The notes beneath the pieces are model-generated. The model saw nothing but the letters and a program-made list of their open reading frames with translations, was not told the origin of the DNA and made no database searches. A stretch of DNA of 64,000 nucleotides from assembly GCF_011039135.1 (NCBI RefSeq), contig NZ_JAAKEJ010000005.1:1-64000 (forward strand), given 5' to 3'. Source of the stretch: Desulfovibrio sp. ZJ209 (GTDB lineage Bacteria > Desulfobacterota > Desulfovibrionia > Desulfovibrionales > Desulfovibrionaceae). The position numbers and the translations under genes were made by a program. Below, piece by piece: positions 45,801 to 56,952 of this stretch (the first letter of the stretch is position 1; each line of letters starts with the position of its first letter).

Positions 45801-46937
45801 TCAGCGCATCCCCGGCTTTACGGCCCCGTTGTCCGCATCGTGCGCGGGCGGCGGGGCCTTTTCCACGCTGCACACCCCTTGCGGGGCCGGCGCCGGCCCC
45901 ATGAGCAGGATGCGCCCGCGCGAAAGAATGAGCCCCGCCAGCGTGAGGCACCAGGCCCCGAGCGCCAGAAAAATGAAGCCCCTGGGCACGGCCATGAGCG
46001 CCGGCACGCCATAGGCGTCGGAAACCGCAGCGGTGCACACCGTATACATGCCGAGCGGGAAGACCATGCTCCAGTAGGTGGGGGTGTACGCGTAAGGATA
46101 GCCCTTGACACAGTGGCGCCAGAGGCCCAGGAGCGCGAGCATGGGCACCCACCACGAGGCGGTGGCCCACGCGAGCAGCGTGATGCCCGAGATGTAGGGC
46201 TGCAACAGCGCCAGCAACGGGGCCGCGCCCGCGCGCCCCATGAGCGCCGTGCCGGCGAGGGCCGTGGAGGCGGCGGCGCTGGCGTTGATCCAGTAGGTGG
46301 GCTCGGAATCCCCGGCGGTCATGTCCGTGAAGCAGAAGCGGAGAAAAATGCCCACGATGACAAAGATATAGAGGATGACCCCGACGAGGAACAGCGCGCA
46401 GAGGCAAAAATACACGCTATCCGCGTCCCAGCCTTGCGGGGCGCCGAGGGCCGCGCCGAGAATGACGAGGGACTCGGTGCTCACCGTGGCCAGAAGCCAT
46501 GTGCCGTTGACGCCACAGGCGAGCGGGGGCTTGGCCGCGCGCGTGAAGATGGCGGAAAACACCCCCCAAAGGATGATGGCCCAGCAGAGAGCCCCGAGGC
46601 AGAAGAGCCGCGCGCCTGCCGCGGGGTCGCGCGCGAGCACGACGGATTGCGTGCCGAAAATGGCCGTCGCCGCCACGATGGTGAGAAAGCCCGGGCCCCT
46701 GAGGTGGCTCGTGAAGTCCGCGGCGACGGCGCCCGGGGAGCGGAGGAGCCTGAGGAGGAGCAGGGCCCACAGGGCCACGTACAGGCACGCGTTGACGCCG
46801 TGGAGGAGGCGCGCGCCCGAAGGGCAGCCCAGCCGCAAGAGGGCCAGGGAAAGGATGCCCGTGGACATGACCATGGCAAAGTTGGCGGGCGCCATGCCTT
46901 TCACCAGCGCGAAGAACCGGCTGCCGACGCTGTTCAT
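45801..46937 (-). CDS. TDT/SLAC1-family transporter (TehA-like)
   Basis: About ten membrane helices in 378 residues, starting MNSVGSRFFALVKGMAPANF with the family's early helix AMVMSTGILSLALL, and a late YTPTYWSMVFPLGMYTVC segment with the conserved phenylalanine-proline-leucine. This family includes the TehA/SLAC1 anion channels and the Mae1 dicarboxylate carriers. The substrate cannot be told from sequence. GGAGG precedes ATG 46937. It converges with glnN, with only 4 bases between stops, and shares no obvious operon. Confidence 0.85.
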   Translation of the reverse strand: MNSVGSRFFALVKGMAPANFAMVMSTGILSLALLRLGCPSGARLLHGVNACLYVALWALLLLRLLRSPGAVAADFTSHLRGPGFLTIVAATAIFGTQSVVLARDPAAGARLFCLGALCWAIILWGVFSAIFTRAAKPPLACGVNGTWLLATVSTESLVILGAALGAPQGWDADSVYFCLCALFLVGVILYIFVIVGIFLRFCFTDMTAGDSEPTYWINASAAASTALAGTALMGRAGAAPLLALLQPYISGITLLAWATASWWVPMLALLGLWRHCVKGYPYAYTPTYWSMVFPLGMYTVCTAAVSDAYGVPALMAVPRGFIFLALGAWCLTLAGLILSRGRILLMGPAPAPQGVCSVEKAPPPAHDADNGAVKPGMR

Positions 46938-47147
46938 GCCGCCTCCGGAAAACTGCGGGCCTGCCGGGGCACACTTTGACCCGGTCTGCTGGAAGCCTCC
47001 GGCAATGGTACAAACCGCGGGGCAAAGGGTCAATTTCGGGGAGGCGCCTTTTGCGGGCTTGTATGTTTTGCCAGAGGCGGCTAGACTCGCCCGAACCGCG
47101 GGCGTGCCGGCCGCATGTCCGGCCCCGCACTTTCCGTGAGGTATGCC

Positions 47148-47600
47148 ATGCCGGAGCCCGACGCCGATTCCCTCTTCCACTGCCGCCAGTGCGGCCACTG
47201 CTGCGAGGGGCGCGGCGGCATCGTCGTGAGCCCGGCCGACCTTGCGCGGCTCGCGGCCTTTCTCGGGCTCGCCGCCGAAGCGGTGGCGGAGCGCTACGGC
47301 GAGCATTCCGGCGGCAAGCTCAAGATCCGCAACGGCGAGGACGGCCGCTGCATCTTCTTTATCGAGGGCAAAGGCTGCGCCGTGCATGAGGGCAAGCCCT
47401 CCATCTGCCGCGCGTGGCCCTTTTTTCGCGGCAATATCGAAGACCCGGCGAGCCTCGCCATGGCCAAGGAATTTTGCCCCGGCATCGACCCGGAAGCGGC
47501 CCACGCCGACTTCGCCCGCGCCGGGCGCGCCTATCTCAAGGAGCACGGCCTCCTCGCCAGCGACCCGGCCCGCGAGGCGAATGCCCTCGTGCTTCCCTGA
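47148..47600 (+). CDS. YkgJ-type cysteine-cluster protein (150 aa)
   Basis: The protein has the cluster FHCRQCGHCCEGRGG near residue 10, a single Cys in KGCAVHEGKPSICRAWPFF, and a late EFCPGID. This pattern is the CxxCxxCC-type metal-binding (Zn or Fe-S) domain of the YkgJ family, whose role is not well established. GAGG stands before ATG 47148; an in-frame ATG further upstream lacks support. The dnaJ-like gene follows 33 bases later on the same strand. Confidence 0.85.
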   Translation: MPEPDADSLFHCRQCGHCCEGRGGIVVSPADLARLAAFLGLAAEAVAERYGEHSGGKLKIRNGEDGRCIFFIEGKGCAVHEGKPSICRAWPFFRGNIEDPASLAMAKEFCPGIDPEAAHADFARAGRAYLKEHGLLASDPAREANALVLP

Positions 47601-47633
47601 CCTTTTCCGGCACGAGCCACAACCCTGAACGCC

Positions 47634-48521
47634 ATGCGCCGACCGTCCCGCCAGCTCTCTCTCAAGGAATGCTACGAGGTCCTGCGCCTGGAAAAAGGCG
47701 CTGACCTTCAGGCTGTCAAGCGCGCCTACAGGCGCCGCGCCTTTGAGCTGCACCCGGACCTCAACCCGGGCAATCCCGAGGCCGGGCGGCAGTTCCAGCT
47801 GCTCAACGAGGCCTATGTGGCGCTCACGGCCCTGCTCAAGCCTGAGGAGGACGCGAGGCGCGCAGCGGAAGCGCAGAAAAAGGCGGCAGGCGGCGCCACA
47901 GAGGGCGACGGCGCCCAAGGCAGGGCCGAAGCCGGCTCAGAAGAGCCGAAGGGCGGAGCCGAACAGGCGGCCCACAACCGCGAGGGCGAGCGGGCGCAAA
48001 AGGCCTATGCCGAGCAGGACGTGCTCCGCGACCTGCTCAACGACCCCTTTGCGCGGCGCGTATTTGAAGACATCTACAGCGAGCTCAACCGCCAGCAGAC
48101 CGGCCCAAGGCCCTCGCCGGACGAGGGGGCGAGGCAGGCCCGGGCGCGGCAGCCACGGCGTGAGCCGCCGCCGCGAAAGGAAGCCCCGCCCAGGCAGAAC
48201 ACCAAGCTGCACCAAGGCAATATCGCCTGGGGCACGCCCAACTGGAACCGCGACCTCAACAAGGGCGTCACCGGCGTCGTCAAGGACTGGCTCCGGCGCC
48301 AGATCGACGAGGAGCAGACCCTGCGCCTGCCGGCCGCGCATCTTGCCCCGGGGCGGCGCATCCGCCTCCAGATACGGCGTGGCCTTTCGGACGAGCTGCA
48401 CACGGTGGAAGTGACCCTGCCGCAGGATTTCACGCCGGGCAAGCCCGTGCGCCTCAAGGGCCTCGGCAAGCGCGTGGGCCCGTGGCAGGGCGATCTCTAC
48501 CTCACCATCTACAACGAATAG
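47634..48521 (+). CDS. J-domain protein (DnaJ-like, 295 aa)
   Basis: An N-terminal J-domain (residues 9-75: LKECYEVLRLEKGADLQ, the HPD motif in ELHPDLNPGN, and FQLLNEAYVAL) would stimulate an Hsp70 ATPase. A long charged, Ala/Glu/Arg-rich linker follows. The C-terminus (about 220-295, LRRQIDEEQTLRLPAAHLAPG, LKGLGKRVGPWQGDLYLTI) resembles the DnaJ substrate-binding beta domain. Zinc fingers and the Gly/Phe region of true DnaJ are absent, so it is a specialised co-chaperone of unknown client. Confidence 0.88.
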   Translation: MRRPSRQLSLKECYEVLRLEKGADLQAVKRAYRRRAFELHPDLNPGNPEAGRQFQLLNEAYVALTALLKPEEDARRAAEAQKKAAGGATEGDGAQGRAEAGSEEPKGGAEQAAHNREGERAQKAYAEQDVLRDLLNDPFARRVFEDIYSELNRQQTGPRPSPDEGARQARARQPRREPPPRKEAPPRQNTKLHQGNIAWGTPNWNRDLNKGVTGVVKDWLRRQIDEEQTLRLPAAHLAPGRRIRLQIRRGLSDELHTVEVTLPQDFTPGKPVRLKGLGKRVGPWQGDLYLTIYNE

Positions 48522-48608
48522 CGGCGCACGCCGCCCCTCCTGACGCGGGTGAGGCAGGGCTTGCCGTCGTGGCCCGGCCCTGCCGGCACACGCCCCCGAA
48601 AAACGCCC

Positions 48609-49463
48609 TCACGCCCCGGCGGCAAAGCCCACGGACAAAAACTGGAGGACGGGCGAGAGGCCCGTGACCCAGTAATGCCAGTTGTGGGCGCCGCTGCGCA
48701 TCCTGTAGGCCAGCGGGACGCCCCGGCTCTTCATGGCGAGGAAGAACTCCACATTGCCTTCATAAAAGAAGTCGCTGTCGCCGCAGTCCGCGTACCAGCG
48801 GACGGTTTTCAATTGTTCCACGGCTTCGGGGCTTGCGTTTTTCACAAAGGCGAGGGGATCGTTGGCAAGGAGCGACGCGGCGTAGTCCTTGTCGGTGTGC
48901 GCCATCCGGCTCTGCTCCGGGTGGCCCAGCAGGCCGCTCAGCGCGCAGGCGGCCCCAAAGAGGCCGGGATGTTTCTGCGCGTAGGCGATGGCGGCCTCCC
49001 CGCCCATGGAGGCGCCCACGATGGCGCGGGAGCATCTCTCCGTGCGCGTGCGGTAGGCCGAGTCCAGCAGCGGAATGAGCTCGGTGCGGAAAAAGGCTTC
49101 GTAGTCCCAGCCGGGCACGGAGAAAAAGCCCAGGCGCCTGCCCATGTGGGACTCTTCCACACCGCTGCCATCCGGCAGCACGATGATCATGGGCAACGCC
49201 ATGCCGGAGCGGATGGCGTTGTCGGCCACCTGCGGCAACTGCCCCTGCCGTATCCACGTCTCATGCGTGCCCCCGGCCGGATGCAGGAGGTAGAGCACGG
49301 GATATCGCCCCGCGCCCTCCTCATATCCTGAAGGCAGGTAGACCGAAAACTCCTTGTTTTCTCCCAGTATGTCGCTGCTCATGGTGCAATGCTCGATGGA
49401 GCCGCTCCCCGGCAGCTTTTCAAAATGGCTCACGGCCTTGCGTCTTTCGAGGAGTTTTCCCAC
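48609..49463 (-). CDS. Alpha/beta-hydrolase esterase (esterase D-like)
   Basis: The fold begins SSDILGENKEFSVYLPSGY. The nucleophile motif GASMGGEAAI, the later acid-bearing CGDSDFFYEGN and the closing SGAHNWHYW give a complete Ser-Asp-His triad of the putative esterase (PF00756-type) family. There is no secretion signal, so it is cytoplasmic and substrate unknown. GTG 49463 was chosen as start because GGAGG lies 9 bases ahead. The longer in-frame TTG start at 49526 falls inside the groEL terminator and was rejected; GTG 49433 is a second choice. Confidence 0.8.
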   Translation of the reverse strand: MGKLLERRKAVSHFEKLPGSGSIEHCTMSSDILGENKEFSVYLPSGYEEGAGRYPVLYLLHPAGGTHETWIRQGQLPQVADNAIRSGMALPMIIVLPDGSGVEESHMGRRLGFFSVPGWDYEAFFRTELIPLLDSAYRTRTERCSRAIVGASMGGEAAIAYAQKHPGLFGAACALSGLLGHPEQSRMAHTDKDYAASLLANDPLAFVKNASPEAVEQLKTVRWYADCGDSDFFYEGNVEFFLAMKSRGVPLAYRMRSGAHNWHYWVTGLSPVLQFLSVGFAAGA

Positions 49464-49521
49464 TGTTCCCAGCCTCCGTTGCTGACGGCATTCCCGCTGG
49501 ATATCCCATGTCGCGCCGCAA

Positions 49522-49560
49522 CACAAAGGCCCCCCGGCAATGCCGGAGGGCCATTTTTTG
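49522..49560 (-). terminator. Terminator of groESL (possibly bidirectional)
   Basis: GGCCCTCCGGC and GCCGGGGGGCC form a stem with a short loop, followed on the minus strand by TTTGTGTT. The plus strand also ends in TTTTTTG after the same stem. It starts about 45 bases after the groEL stop. Confidence 0.7.
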
Positions 49561-49597
49561 TTCAGCTTTCACACCCCTTGGGGCGCGGGCATTCGGT

Positions 49598-51259
<1,662 letters not shown>

Positions 51260-51322
51260 TTATATGCGAACTGGTGGGATAAACAGTCTATATCCGGCGC
51301 CCCGTGCGGGCGGACCGGCCGC

Positions 51323-51610
51323 TTAGTCGATGATGGCGAGGATGTCTTCCTCACGCATGACGAGATGATCCACGTTGTCCAGCTTGACTTCGGTGCCCGC
51401 ATACTTGTTGAAGAGCACTTCGTCGCCCGGCTTGACGGCCATGGGGATGCGCTTGCCATTCTCATCCATCTTGCCCGGGCCCACGGCCACGACCTGCCCC
51501 TTGGAGGGCTTTTCCTTGGCGGTATCGGGAATGTACAGACCGCCGGCGGTCTTTTCCTCGGATTCAAGACGCTTGACCAGGACACGGTCATTGAGGGGTT
51601 TGAGCTTCAT
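51323..51610 (-). CDS. groES: Co-chaperonin GroES
   Basis: GroES caps the GroEL chamber as a heptamer. The 95-residue protein begins [20 protein letters not shown], has the mobile loop around [19 protein letters not shown], and ends [12 protein letters not shown]. The start ATG 51610 has GGAGG upstream. No CIRCE inverted repeat is visible in the 300 bases upstream, so control by HrcA is not supported. A convincing heat-shock sigma promoter was not found either. Confidence 0.98.
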   Translation of the reverse strand: MKLKPLNDRVLVKRLESEEKTAGGLYIPDTAKEKPSKGQVVAVGPGKMDENGKRIPMAVKPGDEVLFNKYAGTEVKLDNVDHLVMREEDILAIID

Positions 51611-51921
51611 TGCATATCCTCCAGGAAAGGGTGTTATGGCCCATGGGGGGCGAAACGGCGGCCGTTGCCACGGACGCGCCGCTGATTGCGCGTTGCGGGC
51701 CGCTACGGAGCCACGAGTGAGCTCCGCACGGGCAAGAGATAAGTCATGCTTCGCGCTTGAAAAGGGGTATGCGCAAAAATTTTTCATTTTTCTTCTCCCC
51801 CCGCCGCCTTGTGGCGCCGCTCCCGGGGGATGCCCGACGGATGGCGCGGCCGCCCTGCTGCGCTTGCCGTTTGCCGCCCTTGGGGCTATGGATGCGGCGA
51901 TAAAACAGCAAAGGAGGCCCC

Positions 51922-53289
51922 ATGGCAAAGCCCGCCGCCCTCATCCTCGCCGCCGGCAAAGGCACCCGCATGCGCTCGCCGCGCCCCAAGGTGCTCCAGG
52001 AGCTTCTGGCCGAACCCATGCTCGCCTATGTGCTCGCCGCCCTGCGCCCGCTTTTTGGGGAGCCGGACGACGCCGGCGGCATTTGGGCCGTGGTGGGCCA
52101 TGGCGCGGCGGAGGTGGAAACCGCCTTTCCCGGCCTGGCGACAATCACGCAGGCGCAGCAGCTCGGCACCGGTCACGCGCTCGCCACGGCCCTCCCCACC
52201 CTTCAGGAGCACGGCGCGACGCATGTGCTCGTGGTGAACGGCGATGTGCCGCTGCTCACCCCTGACATCGTGGCCCGCTTCCTCGCCGCGGCCGGGGGCG
52301 CGGCCATCGCCTTCGCCTCGCTCTCGCTGGACGACGCCGGGGCGTATGGCCGCGTGGTGCGCAGCGGGGGCGACGTGGCCGCCATCGTGGAAGCCAAGGA
52401 TTTTGACCCGGCCCTCCACGGCGAGGACACGGGCGAGGTCAACGCCGGCCTGTATCTTCTGGATGTGGAGGCGGTGGCGCGGCTCCTGCCGCGCATCAAC
52501 AACAAGAACAAGAGCGGGGAATACTATATCACCGACCTCGTGGCCCTGGGCATCGAGGAGGGCCTTTCCGTGCGCGGCGTCAACTGCGGCGCGGACGAAA
52601 GCCTGCTCGGCGTCAATTCCCCGGCCGAGCTCGCCCGCATGGAAGACCTGTTGCGCGCCCGCATCGTGGCGAAGCTGCTTGAAAGCGGCGTCACCCTGCA
52701 CGCGCCGGAGCTCGTGCGCGTGGGACCTTTCGCCGAGGTCGCGCCCGGCGCCGAGCTCACGGGCCCCTGCGAGATTTATGGCCATTCGCGCGTGGAGCCC
52801 GGCGCGCGCATCGAGTCCCACTGCATCCTTGGGGACAGCGTGGTCCGCTCTGGTGCGCGCATCCGCTCCTTCTCGCATCTCGAGCGCGCCGAAGCGGGCG
52901 AAAACACGGTGGTGGGACCTTTCGCGCGCCTCCGGCCCGGCGCGGTGCTCGAGCCCGGCTCCCATGTGGGCAACTTCGTGGAGCTCAAAAACGCCCGCCT
53001 CGGCCACGGCGCCAAGGCCAACCACCTAAGCTACCTCGGCGACGCGGAAATCGGCGCGGCCGCCAATATCGGCGCGGGCACCATCACCTGCAATTATGAC
53101 GGCGTGCACAAGCACCGCACGGTCATCGGCGCGCATGCCTTCATCGGCAGCAATACGGCGCTCGTGGCGCCCGTGGAGGTGGGCGACGGCGCGCTCGTGG
53201 GCGCGGGCTCGGTCATCACCAGGGATGTGCCCGCCGGGGAGATGGGCATCGCGCGCGGCCGGCAGAAAAACCTGCCGCGCCGCGGCTGA
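51922..53289 (+). CDS. glmU: Bifunctional GlmU (GlcN-1-P acetyltransferase / GlcNAc-1-P uridylyltransferase)
   Basis: GlmU makes UDP-GlcNAc, the substrate of MurA, MurG and lipid A synthesis. The N-terminal uridylyltransferase has [29 protein letters not shown] and VNGDVPLL. The C-terminal half is a left-handed beta-helix of hexapeptide repeats ([35 protein letters not shown]), carrying the acetyltransferase His. The 455 residues are complete, and AAAGGAGG precedes the start. Confidence 0.97.
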   Translation: MAKPAALILAAGKGTRMRSPRPKVLQELLAEPMLAYVLAALRPLFGEPDDAGGIWAVVGHGAAEVETAFPGLATITQAQQLGTGHALATALPTLQEHGATHVLVVNGDVPLLTPDIVARFLAAAGGAAIAFASLSLDDAGAYGRVVRSGGDVAAIVEAKDFDPALHGEDTGEVNAGLYLLDVEAVARLLPRINNKNKSGEYYITDLVALGIEEGLSVRGVNCGADESLLGVNSPAELARMEDLLRARIVAKLLESGVTLHAPELVRVGPFAEVAPGAELTGPCEIYGHSRVEPGARIESHCILGDSVVRSGARIRSFSHLERAEAGENTVVGPFARLRPGAVLEPGSHVGNFVELKNARLGHGAKANHLSYLGDAEIGAAANIGAGTITCNYDGVHKHRTVIGAHAFIGSNTALVAPVEVGDGALVGAGSVITRDVPAGEMGIARGRQKNLPRRG

Positions 53290-53297
53290 GGGGCCGG

Positions 53298-53333
53298 CGC
53301 GGAGACTCGGGGGCGGACGCGGAGACTCGGGGG
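53298..53333. repeat. Short tandem repeat after glmU
   Basis: The 16-base word CGCGGAGACTCGGGGG occurs at 53298-53313 and again at 53318-53333, a 20-base period, just past the glmU stop. It looks like replication slippage with no clear role. Confidence 0.6.
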
Positions 53334-53435
53334 CCGCTTCCCGGCCATATCTTGCCTTTTTCTCCAAAATCCCTATAAATACCTGAAGTGACGCAGAACA
53401 GCCCCTGCCGGGCTCCAGCCGCAACCGGAGTTGCC

Positions 53436-54365
53436 ATGAAGATCAGCGCCCTTTTCGCAGCCCTTGTCATCCTCCTTGCCGCTTTCGCGCTCGCCCTGCC
53501 CGATTCCGCCGAGGCCGCCCGCATGGGCGGCGGCCGCTCGTTCGGCAGCCGGCCCTACATGAGCACACCCGCGCAGCGGCCGGCCATGCGCCAGCAGGCC
53601 CCGGCGGCCAACGCCCGCAACGCGCAGGCCACAGCGCAGCGCCCCGGCATGTTCGGCGGCATGGGCGGCCTCTTCGGCGGTCTCCTCGCCGGCACCCTGC
53701 TCGGCTCCCTGCTTTCGGGCAACGGGCTCGGGGGCGGTGGCGGCATCATCGATATCCTCCTCATCGGCCTGCTCATCTATGTGGGCCTCAAGCTCTTTGC
53801 GCGCTTCCGCAACCGCCAGTCGCAGGAGCCGGCCCCGGCGGGCGGCATTTTCGGCGCCGGCCGCCAGGATCTCACCAACGACAGCCCGAACCAGCCCTTC
53901 GCGCGCAGCAACACCCAGGCCTCCGGGTGGGACGCCCTGCGCAACCTCACCGGCCAGGGCAGCCAGCCCCCGGCGGCGGAACCGGCGGTGGACGTGCCCG
54001 CGGGCTTTGATACCGAAGAATTCCTGCGCGGCGCCAAGGTGGCATATACGCGCATGCAGCAGGCCTGGGACCGCCGCGACCTCGACGACATCGCCCAGTT
54101 TGCCACCCCGGCCGTCATGGAAGCCCTGCGGGAGCAGATGGCGGCCGACCCGAACCCGGGCAAGACCGAGATCATGCTGGTGAACGCCCAGTTGCTCGGC
54201 GCCGAAGCCGAGGGCGACGACCAGCGCGCCCAGGTGTTCTTCGACGTGCTCCTGCGCGAACGCCCCGATCAGGACGCCCCCTCCTCCGCGCGCGAGGTCT
54301 GGCACTTCCTGCGCGAAGGCGTGGGCGGCACCTGGAAGCTCGACGGCATCCAGCAGGTGGAGTGA
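53436..54365 (+). CDS. Secreted/membrane protein with Tim44-like domain (309 aa)
   Basis: A signal peptide (MKISALFAALVILLAAFALA, cut near DSAEA-AR) leads to an Arg/Gln/Ala-rich low-complexity part. Then comes a Gly-rich hydrophobic stretch (FGGLLAGTLLGSLLSGNGLG) and a membrane helix (IIDILLIGLLIYVGLKLFA). The C-terminal 120 residues (EEFLRGAKVAYTRMQQAWDRRDLDDI, then WKLDGIQQ) match the Tim44/MRPL45 fold. Such proteins are common in proteobacteria, but their role is unsettled. ATG 53436 was chosen because it starts the signal peptide. Confidence 0.85.
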   Translation: MKISALFAALVILLAAFALALPDSAEAARMGGGRSFGSRPYMSTPAQRPAMRQQAPAANARNAQATAQRPGMFGGMGGLFGGLLAGTLLGSLLSGNGLGGGGGIIDILLIGLLIYVGLKLFARFRNRQSQEPAPAGGIFGAGRQDLTNDSPNQPFARSNTQASGWDALRNLTGQGSQPPAAEPAVDVPAGFDTEEFLRGAKVAYTRMQQAWDRRDLDDIAQFATPAVMEALREQMAADPNPGKTEIMLVNAQLLGAEAEGDDQRAQVFFDVLLRERPDQDAPSSAREVWHFLREGVGGTWKLDGIQQVE

Positions 54366-54455
54366 TCCCACCGCGATTTTCCGGCACATCTGCCGCAGCC
54401 CCTGAGCGTGGCCCCCGGGCTGCGGTTTTGGCGCAAAACCCTCGAGGAGCATGGC

Positions 54456-54878
54456 ATGGAGCCCGCCGACACGCTGCGGAACATGGACAACTATGTGGCC
54501 AGGCACGACAAGCTCGTGCGCCATCTGCAAATGCAGGTGGAGGTGGCCACGCCGGAATTTGCCCGGATCATCATGCCCATTTCGGAACACCACAAGAACG
54601 GCATGGGCGTGGCCCACGGCGGGGCCATCTTCGCCCTCGCCGACGTGGCCTTCGGCGCGGCAGCCAATGCCGGGCGCACCACGGGCGTGGTCAGCCTGAC
54701 CTCGAGCATCGAGTTCCTGAATCCCGGCCGGGTGGGCCCGCTCGTGGGCGAGGCGCGCCTCGTGCGGGCCGGGCACCATGTGGTGAGCTATGACGTGCGC
54801 ATTCTCGATGCCGAGGGGGCCCTCGTTGCGCGCGCCGTGTCCACCGGCTTCGTGACCGACATGCCACTCCCCGCCTGA
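54456..54878 (+). CDS. PaaI-type hotdog thioesterase (140 aa)
   Basis: The protein has the hotdog-fold signature of the PaaI/YbgC-like thioesterases: HHKNGMGVAHGGAIFALADVAFG, with the catalytic Asp in the long helix, and SIEFLNPGRVGPL in the following strand. Such enzymes hydrolyse acyl-CoA esters, often aromatic. ATG 54456 was taken because GAGGAG lies just upstream; an upstream GTG (54408) would add 16 residues. The operon with the Tim44 protein is possible (90-base gap), and the next gene follows after 20 bases. Confidence 0.88.
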   Translation: MEPADTLRNMDNYVARHDKLVRHLQMQVEVATPEFARIIMPISEHHKNGMGVAHGGAIFALADVAFGAAANAGRTTGVVSLTSSIEFLNPGRVGPLVGEARLVRAGHHVVSYDVRILDAEGALVARAVSTGFVTDMPLPA

Positions 54879-54898
54879 GCCCACCAAGCGAGCCTGCC

Positions 54899-55489
54899 AT
54901 GAACACCCGCAAGATCCGCGAAGACCTGGGCCGCGTCCGGACCTGTGTGCAAAGGCGCGAATATCCGCGCGCCGTTTTCCTGCTCACCACGGCCCTGCTG
55001 GAGCTCGGCGGCCAGACCGCCCCGACGGACCTGCGCGGCGATTACCGCACGGCCATCGCCGACATTTGCGCCGACCCCGCCTACAAGAAGGAATACTCCC
55101 AGCCCGTTGCCTACCAGCCCGGCAAAGAACGCGAACTGCTCGCCTTCTTCAACAAGTTTTACAAGCAGGTCATGGGGCAGGAGGAAGAGGAGGACTACGA
55201 AGCCACCCTCCAGCGCAAGCTCCAGCTCGATCGCTGCATCAGCGACGGCAAGGCCTTTCTCGCCGAGCACAAGGTCCATGAGGCGGAAGAATGCTTCATC
55301 GAGGCCTTCAAGCACTACAAGAACGAATTTGCTGCCTATGGCATGGTCGCCCGTGCCCTGCTCGACGCCGGGGAATATGTGCGCGCGCTCGGCCATGTGA
55401 AGAAGGGCCTCACCGAAAAGCCCGACGATGCCGAGCTTCGGCGCATCGCGGAGGAGTGCCTGCGCCTGCGCGCCCAGGCCGGCCGCTGA
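54899..55489 (+). CDS. TPR-like hypothetical protein (196 aa)
   Basis: A soluble, helix-rich protein. The first half has AVFLLTTALLELGGQ and a conserved-looking Lys/Glu block around EEEEDYEATLQRKLQLDRC. The second half contains TPR-style helices (HEAEECFIEAFKHYKNEFAA; ALLDAGEYVRALGHVKKGLTEKPDD). No signal or membrane segment. It starts 20 bases after the thioesterase and is likely co-transcribed. I do not know its function. Confidence 0.75.
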   Translation: MNTRKIREDLGRVRTCVQRREYPRAVFLLTTALLELGGQTAPTDLRGDYRTAIADICADPAYKKEYSQPVAYQPGKERELLAFFNKFYKQVMGQEEEEDYEATLQRKLQLDRCISDGKAFLAEHKVHEAEECFIEAFKHYKNEFAAYGMVARALLDAGEYVRALGHVKKGLTEKPDDAELRRIAEECLRLRAQAGR

Positions 55490-55674
55490 TTTTTCGGGCG
55501 CGGTGCCTTTCTGGCCTTCGCTCCGCTTCCCTCCGCGCCTTCCTTGCCTCTCGCACCTCCCGCTTCAGCGTCCCGGCCTTGCCGTCCGGGGGCCGCTCCC
55601 CGCGCCTTGCCAGCCGCCTAGAAAAAGTCTAGAATTTCTTTTTCTGTCTCTTCATTCGCGCAGTGAGGCGCAGC

Positions 55675-56952
55675 ATGGACGAAATCCGCTACATCCACGC
55701 GGCAGATCTGCATCTTGACACGCCCTTCCGCGGCCTCGCCCAGAATACGGCGCAGGGCGGGCGCCTCGCCCGGCTGCTTCACGAGGCCACCTTCATCGCC
55801 CTCGAGCGGCTCATCAGTTGCTGCGAGCGGGAAAAGCCGGACTTCCTCGTCCTTTCCGGCGACATCTACAACCAAGAAGACCACAGCGTGAAGGCGCAGC
55901 TCGCCCTGCGCGACGGCTGCCTGCGCCTCTCGCGCCTGGGCATCCCTGTCTTCATCGCCCACGGCAACCATGACCCGCTCTCCTCCAGGCTCATGTCCGT
56001 GGAGTGGCCCGACAATGTGGTGATCTTCGGTGCCGAGCCCGAGACCCATCCCCTCCTGCGCGATGGCGCGCCGCTCGCCCTGATCCATGGCGTCAGTCAT
56101 GGCCGCCCCAAGGAGGGCCGCAACCTCGCCCGCCTCTTCCGGCGCGACGCCGGGCAGGACTGCTTCCAGCTCGGCGTGCTCCACTGCGCCGTGCAGGGGC
56201 AGGCGGCGGAGCGCTACGCGCCCTGCACGCTCGAAGACCTCGTGGCCACGGGCCTCGACGCCTGGGCCCTCGGGCATGTGCATGAGCGCTGCATCCTTTC
56301 GGAGCAGCCCTTCATCGCCTATCCGGGCAACACGCAGGGCCTGCACATCAACGAGACGGGGCCGCGCGGCTGCCTGATCGTCACGGCGGCGCCCCATGCG
56401 GGCGGCTGGCGCTGCCAGGCGGAATTCCGCGCGCTCGGCCCCGTGCAGTGGGAGAAGCTGGCGCTCGATCTTGAAAACGTGGATCACCTCGACGAGGTGG
56501 AACGCCGGCTCACCGACGCCCTGACGCGCCTTGGCGAGGACGCGCCCCCCACCTGCGAGGCGGTCATCGCCCGCGTGACGCTGGCCGGGCGCACCCCTCT
56601 GGATGCCCTGCTGCGCAAGGCGGCCACAGCGGACGACCTTGCGGAGCGCCTCCAGCATCTCGCCGGGGACACGCCGGGCACCTGGCTCAAGGACCTCAGG
56701 GTGGAAACGCGCTCGCTCGCCGAGCGCGAGGAGCTGCTGCGCCGCGAGGACCTTTTGGGCGAGACCGCGCGCCTCGCCCGCGAGATGCGCGAAAGCCCCG
56801 AGGCCCTGCATGCGCTGGCCGGCCCGGCCCTCGAACCGCTCTTCGCGCACAGCCGCCTCAGGAAGGCGCTCACGCCCCCGGACGAGGAACAGCTCGGCGC
56901 GCTCCTCGACGAGGCCGAACGCCTTTGCCTCGACCTGCTGGAGGAACGCTGA
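55675..56952 (+). CDS. yhaO: YhaO-like (SbcD-family) metallophosphoesterase
   Basis: The calcineurin-like phosphoesterase motifs are in order: HAADLHLDTPF, LSGDIYNQEDH, AHGNHDPLSS and ALGHVHER, all with the metal-binding residues. This identifies an exonuclease-like subunit of the Mre11/SbcD superfamily, type YhaO. The C-terminal 170 residues are helical, with a capping role. The start at ATG 55675 is preceded by GAGG; an ATG four codons earlier is weaker. Its stop overlaps the start of the next gene (TGATG), so the two are made together as a nuclease-ATPase pair. Confidence 0.92.
   Translation: MDEIRYIHAADLHLDTPFRGLAQNTAQGGRLARLLHEATFIALERLISCCEREKPDFLVLSGDIYNQEDHSVKAQLALRDGCLRLSRLGIPVFIAHGNHDPLSSRLMSVEWPDNVVIFGAEPETHPLLRDGAPLALIHGVSHGRPKEGRNLARLFRRDAGQDCFQLGVLHCAVQGQAAERYAPCTLEDLVATGLDAWALGHVHERCILSEQPFIAYPGNTQGLHINETGPRGCLIVTAAPHAGGWRCQAEFRALGPVQWEKLALDLENVDHLDEVERRLTDALTRLGEDAPPTCEAVIARVTLAGRTPLDALLRKAATADDLAERLQHLAGDTPGTWLKDLRVETRSLAEREELLRREDLLGETARLAREMRESPEALHALAGPALEPLFAHSRLRKALTPPDEEQLGALLDEAERLCLDLLEER

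Noticed and set aside
49464..49526. Longer start (TTG 49526) for the esterase
   Set aside because: The codon falls inside the groEL terminator stem and the added residues look unrelated to the family.
51611..51921. CIRCE element or heat-shock sigma promoter upstream of groES
   Set aside because: No TTAGCACTC-N9-GAGTGCTAA repeat is present. CTTGAAA at about 51,756 is on the wrong strand and lacks a matching -10 box.
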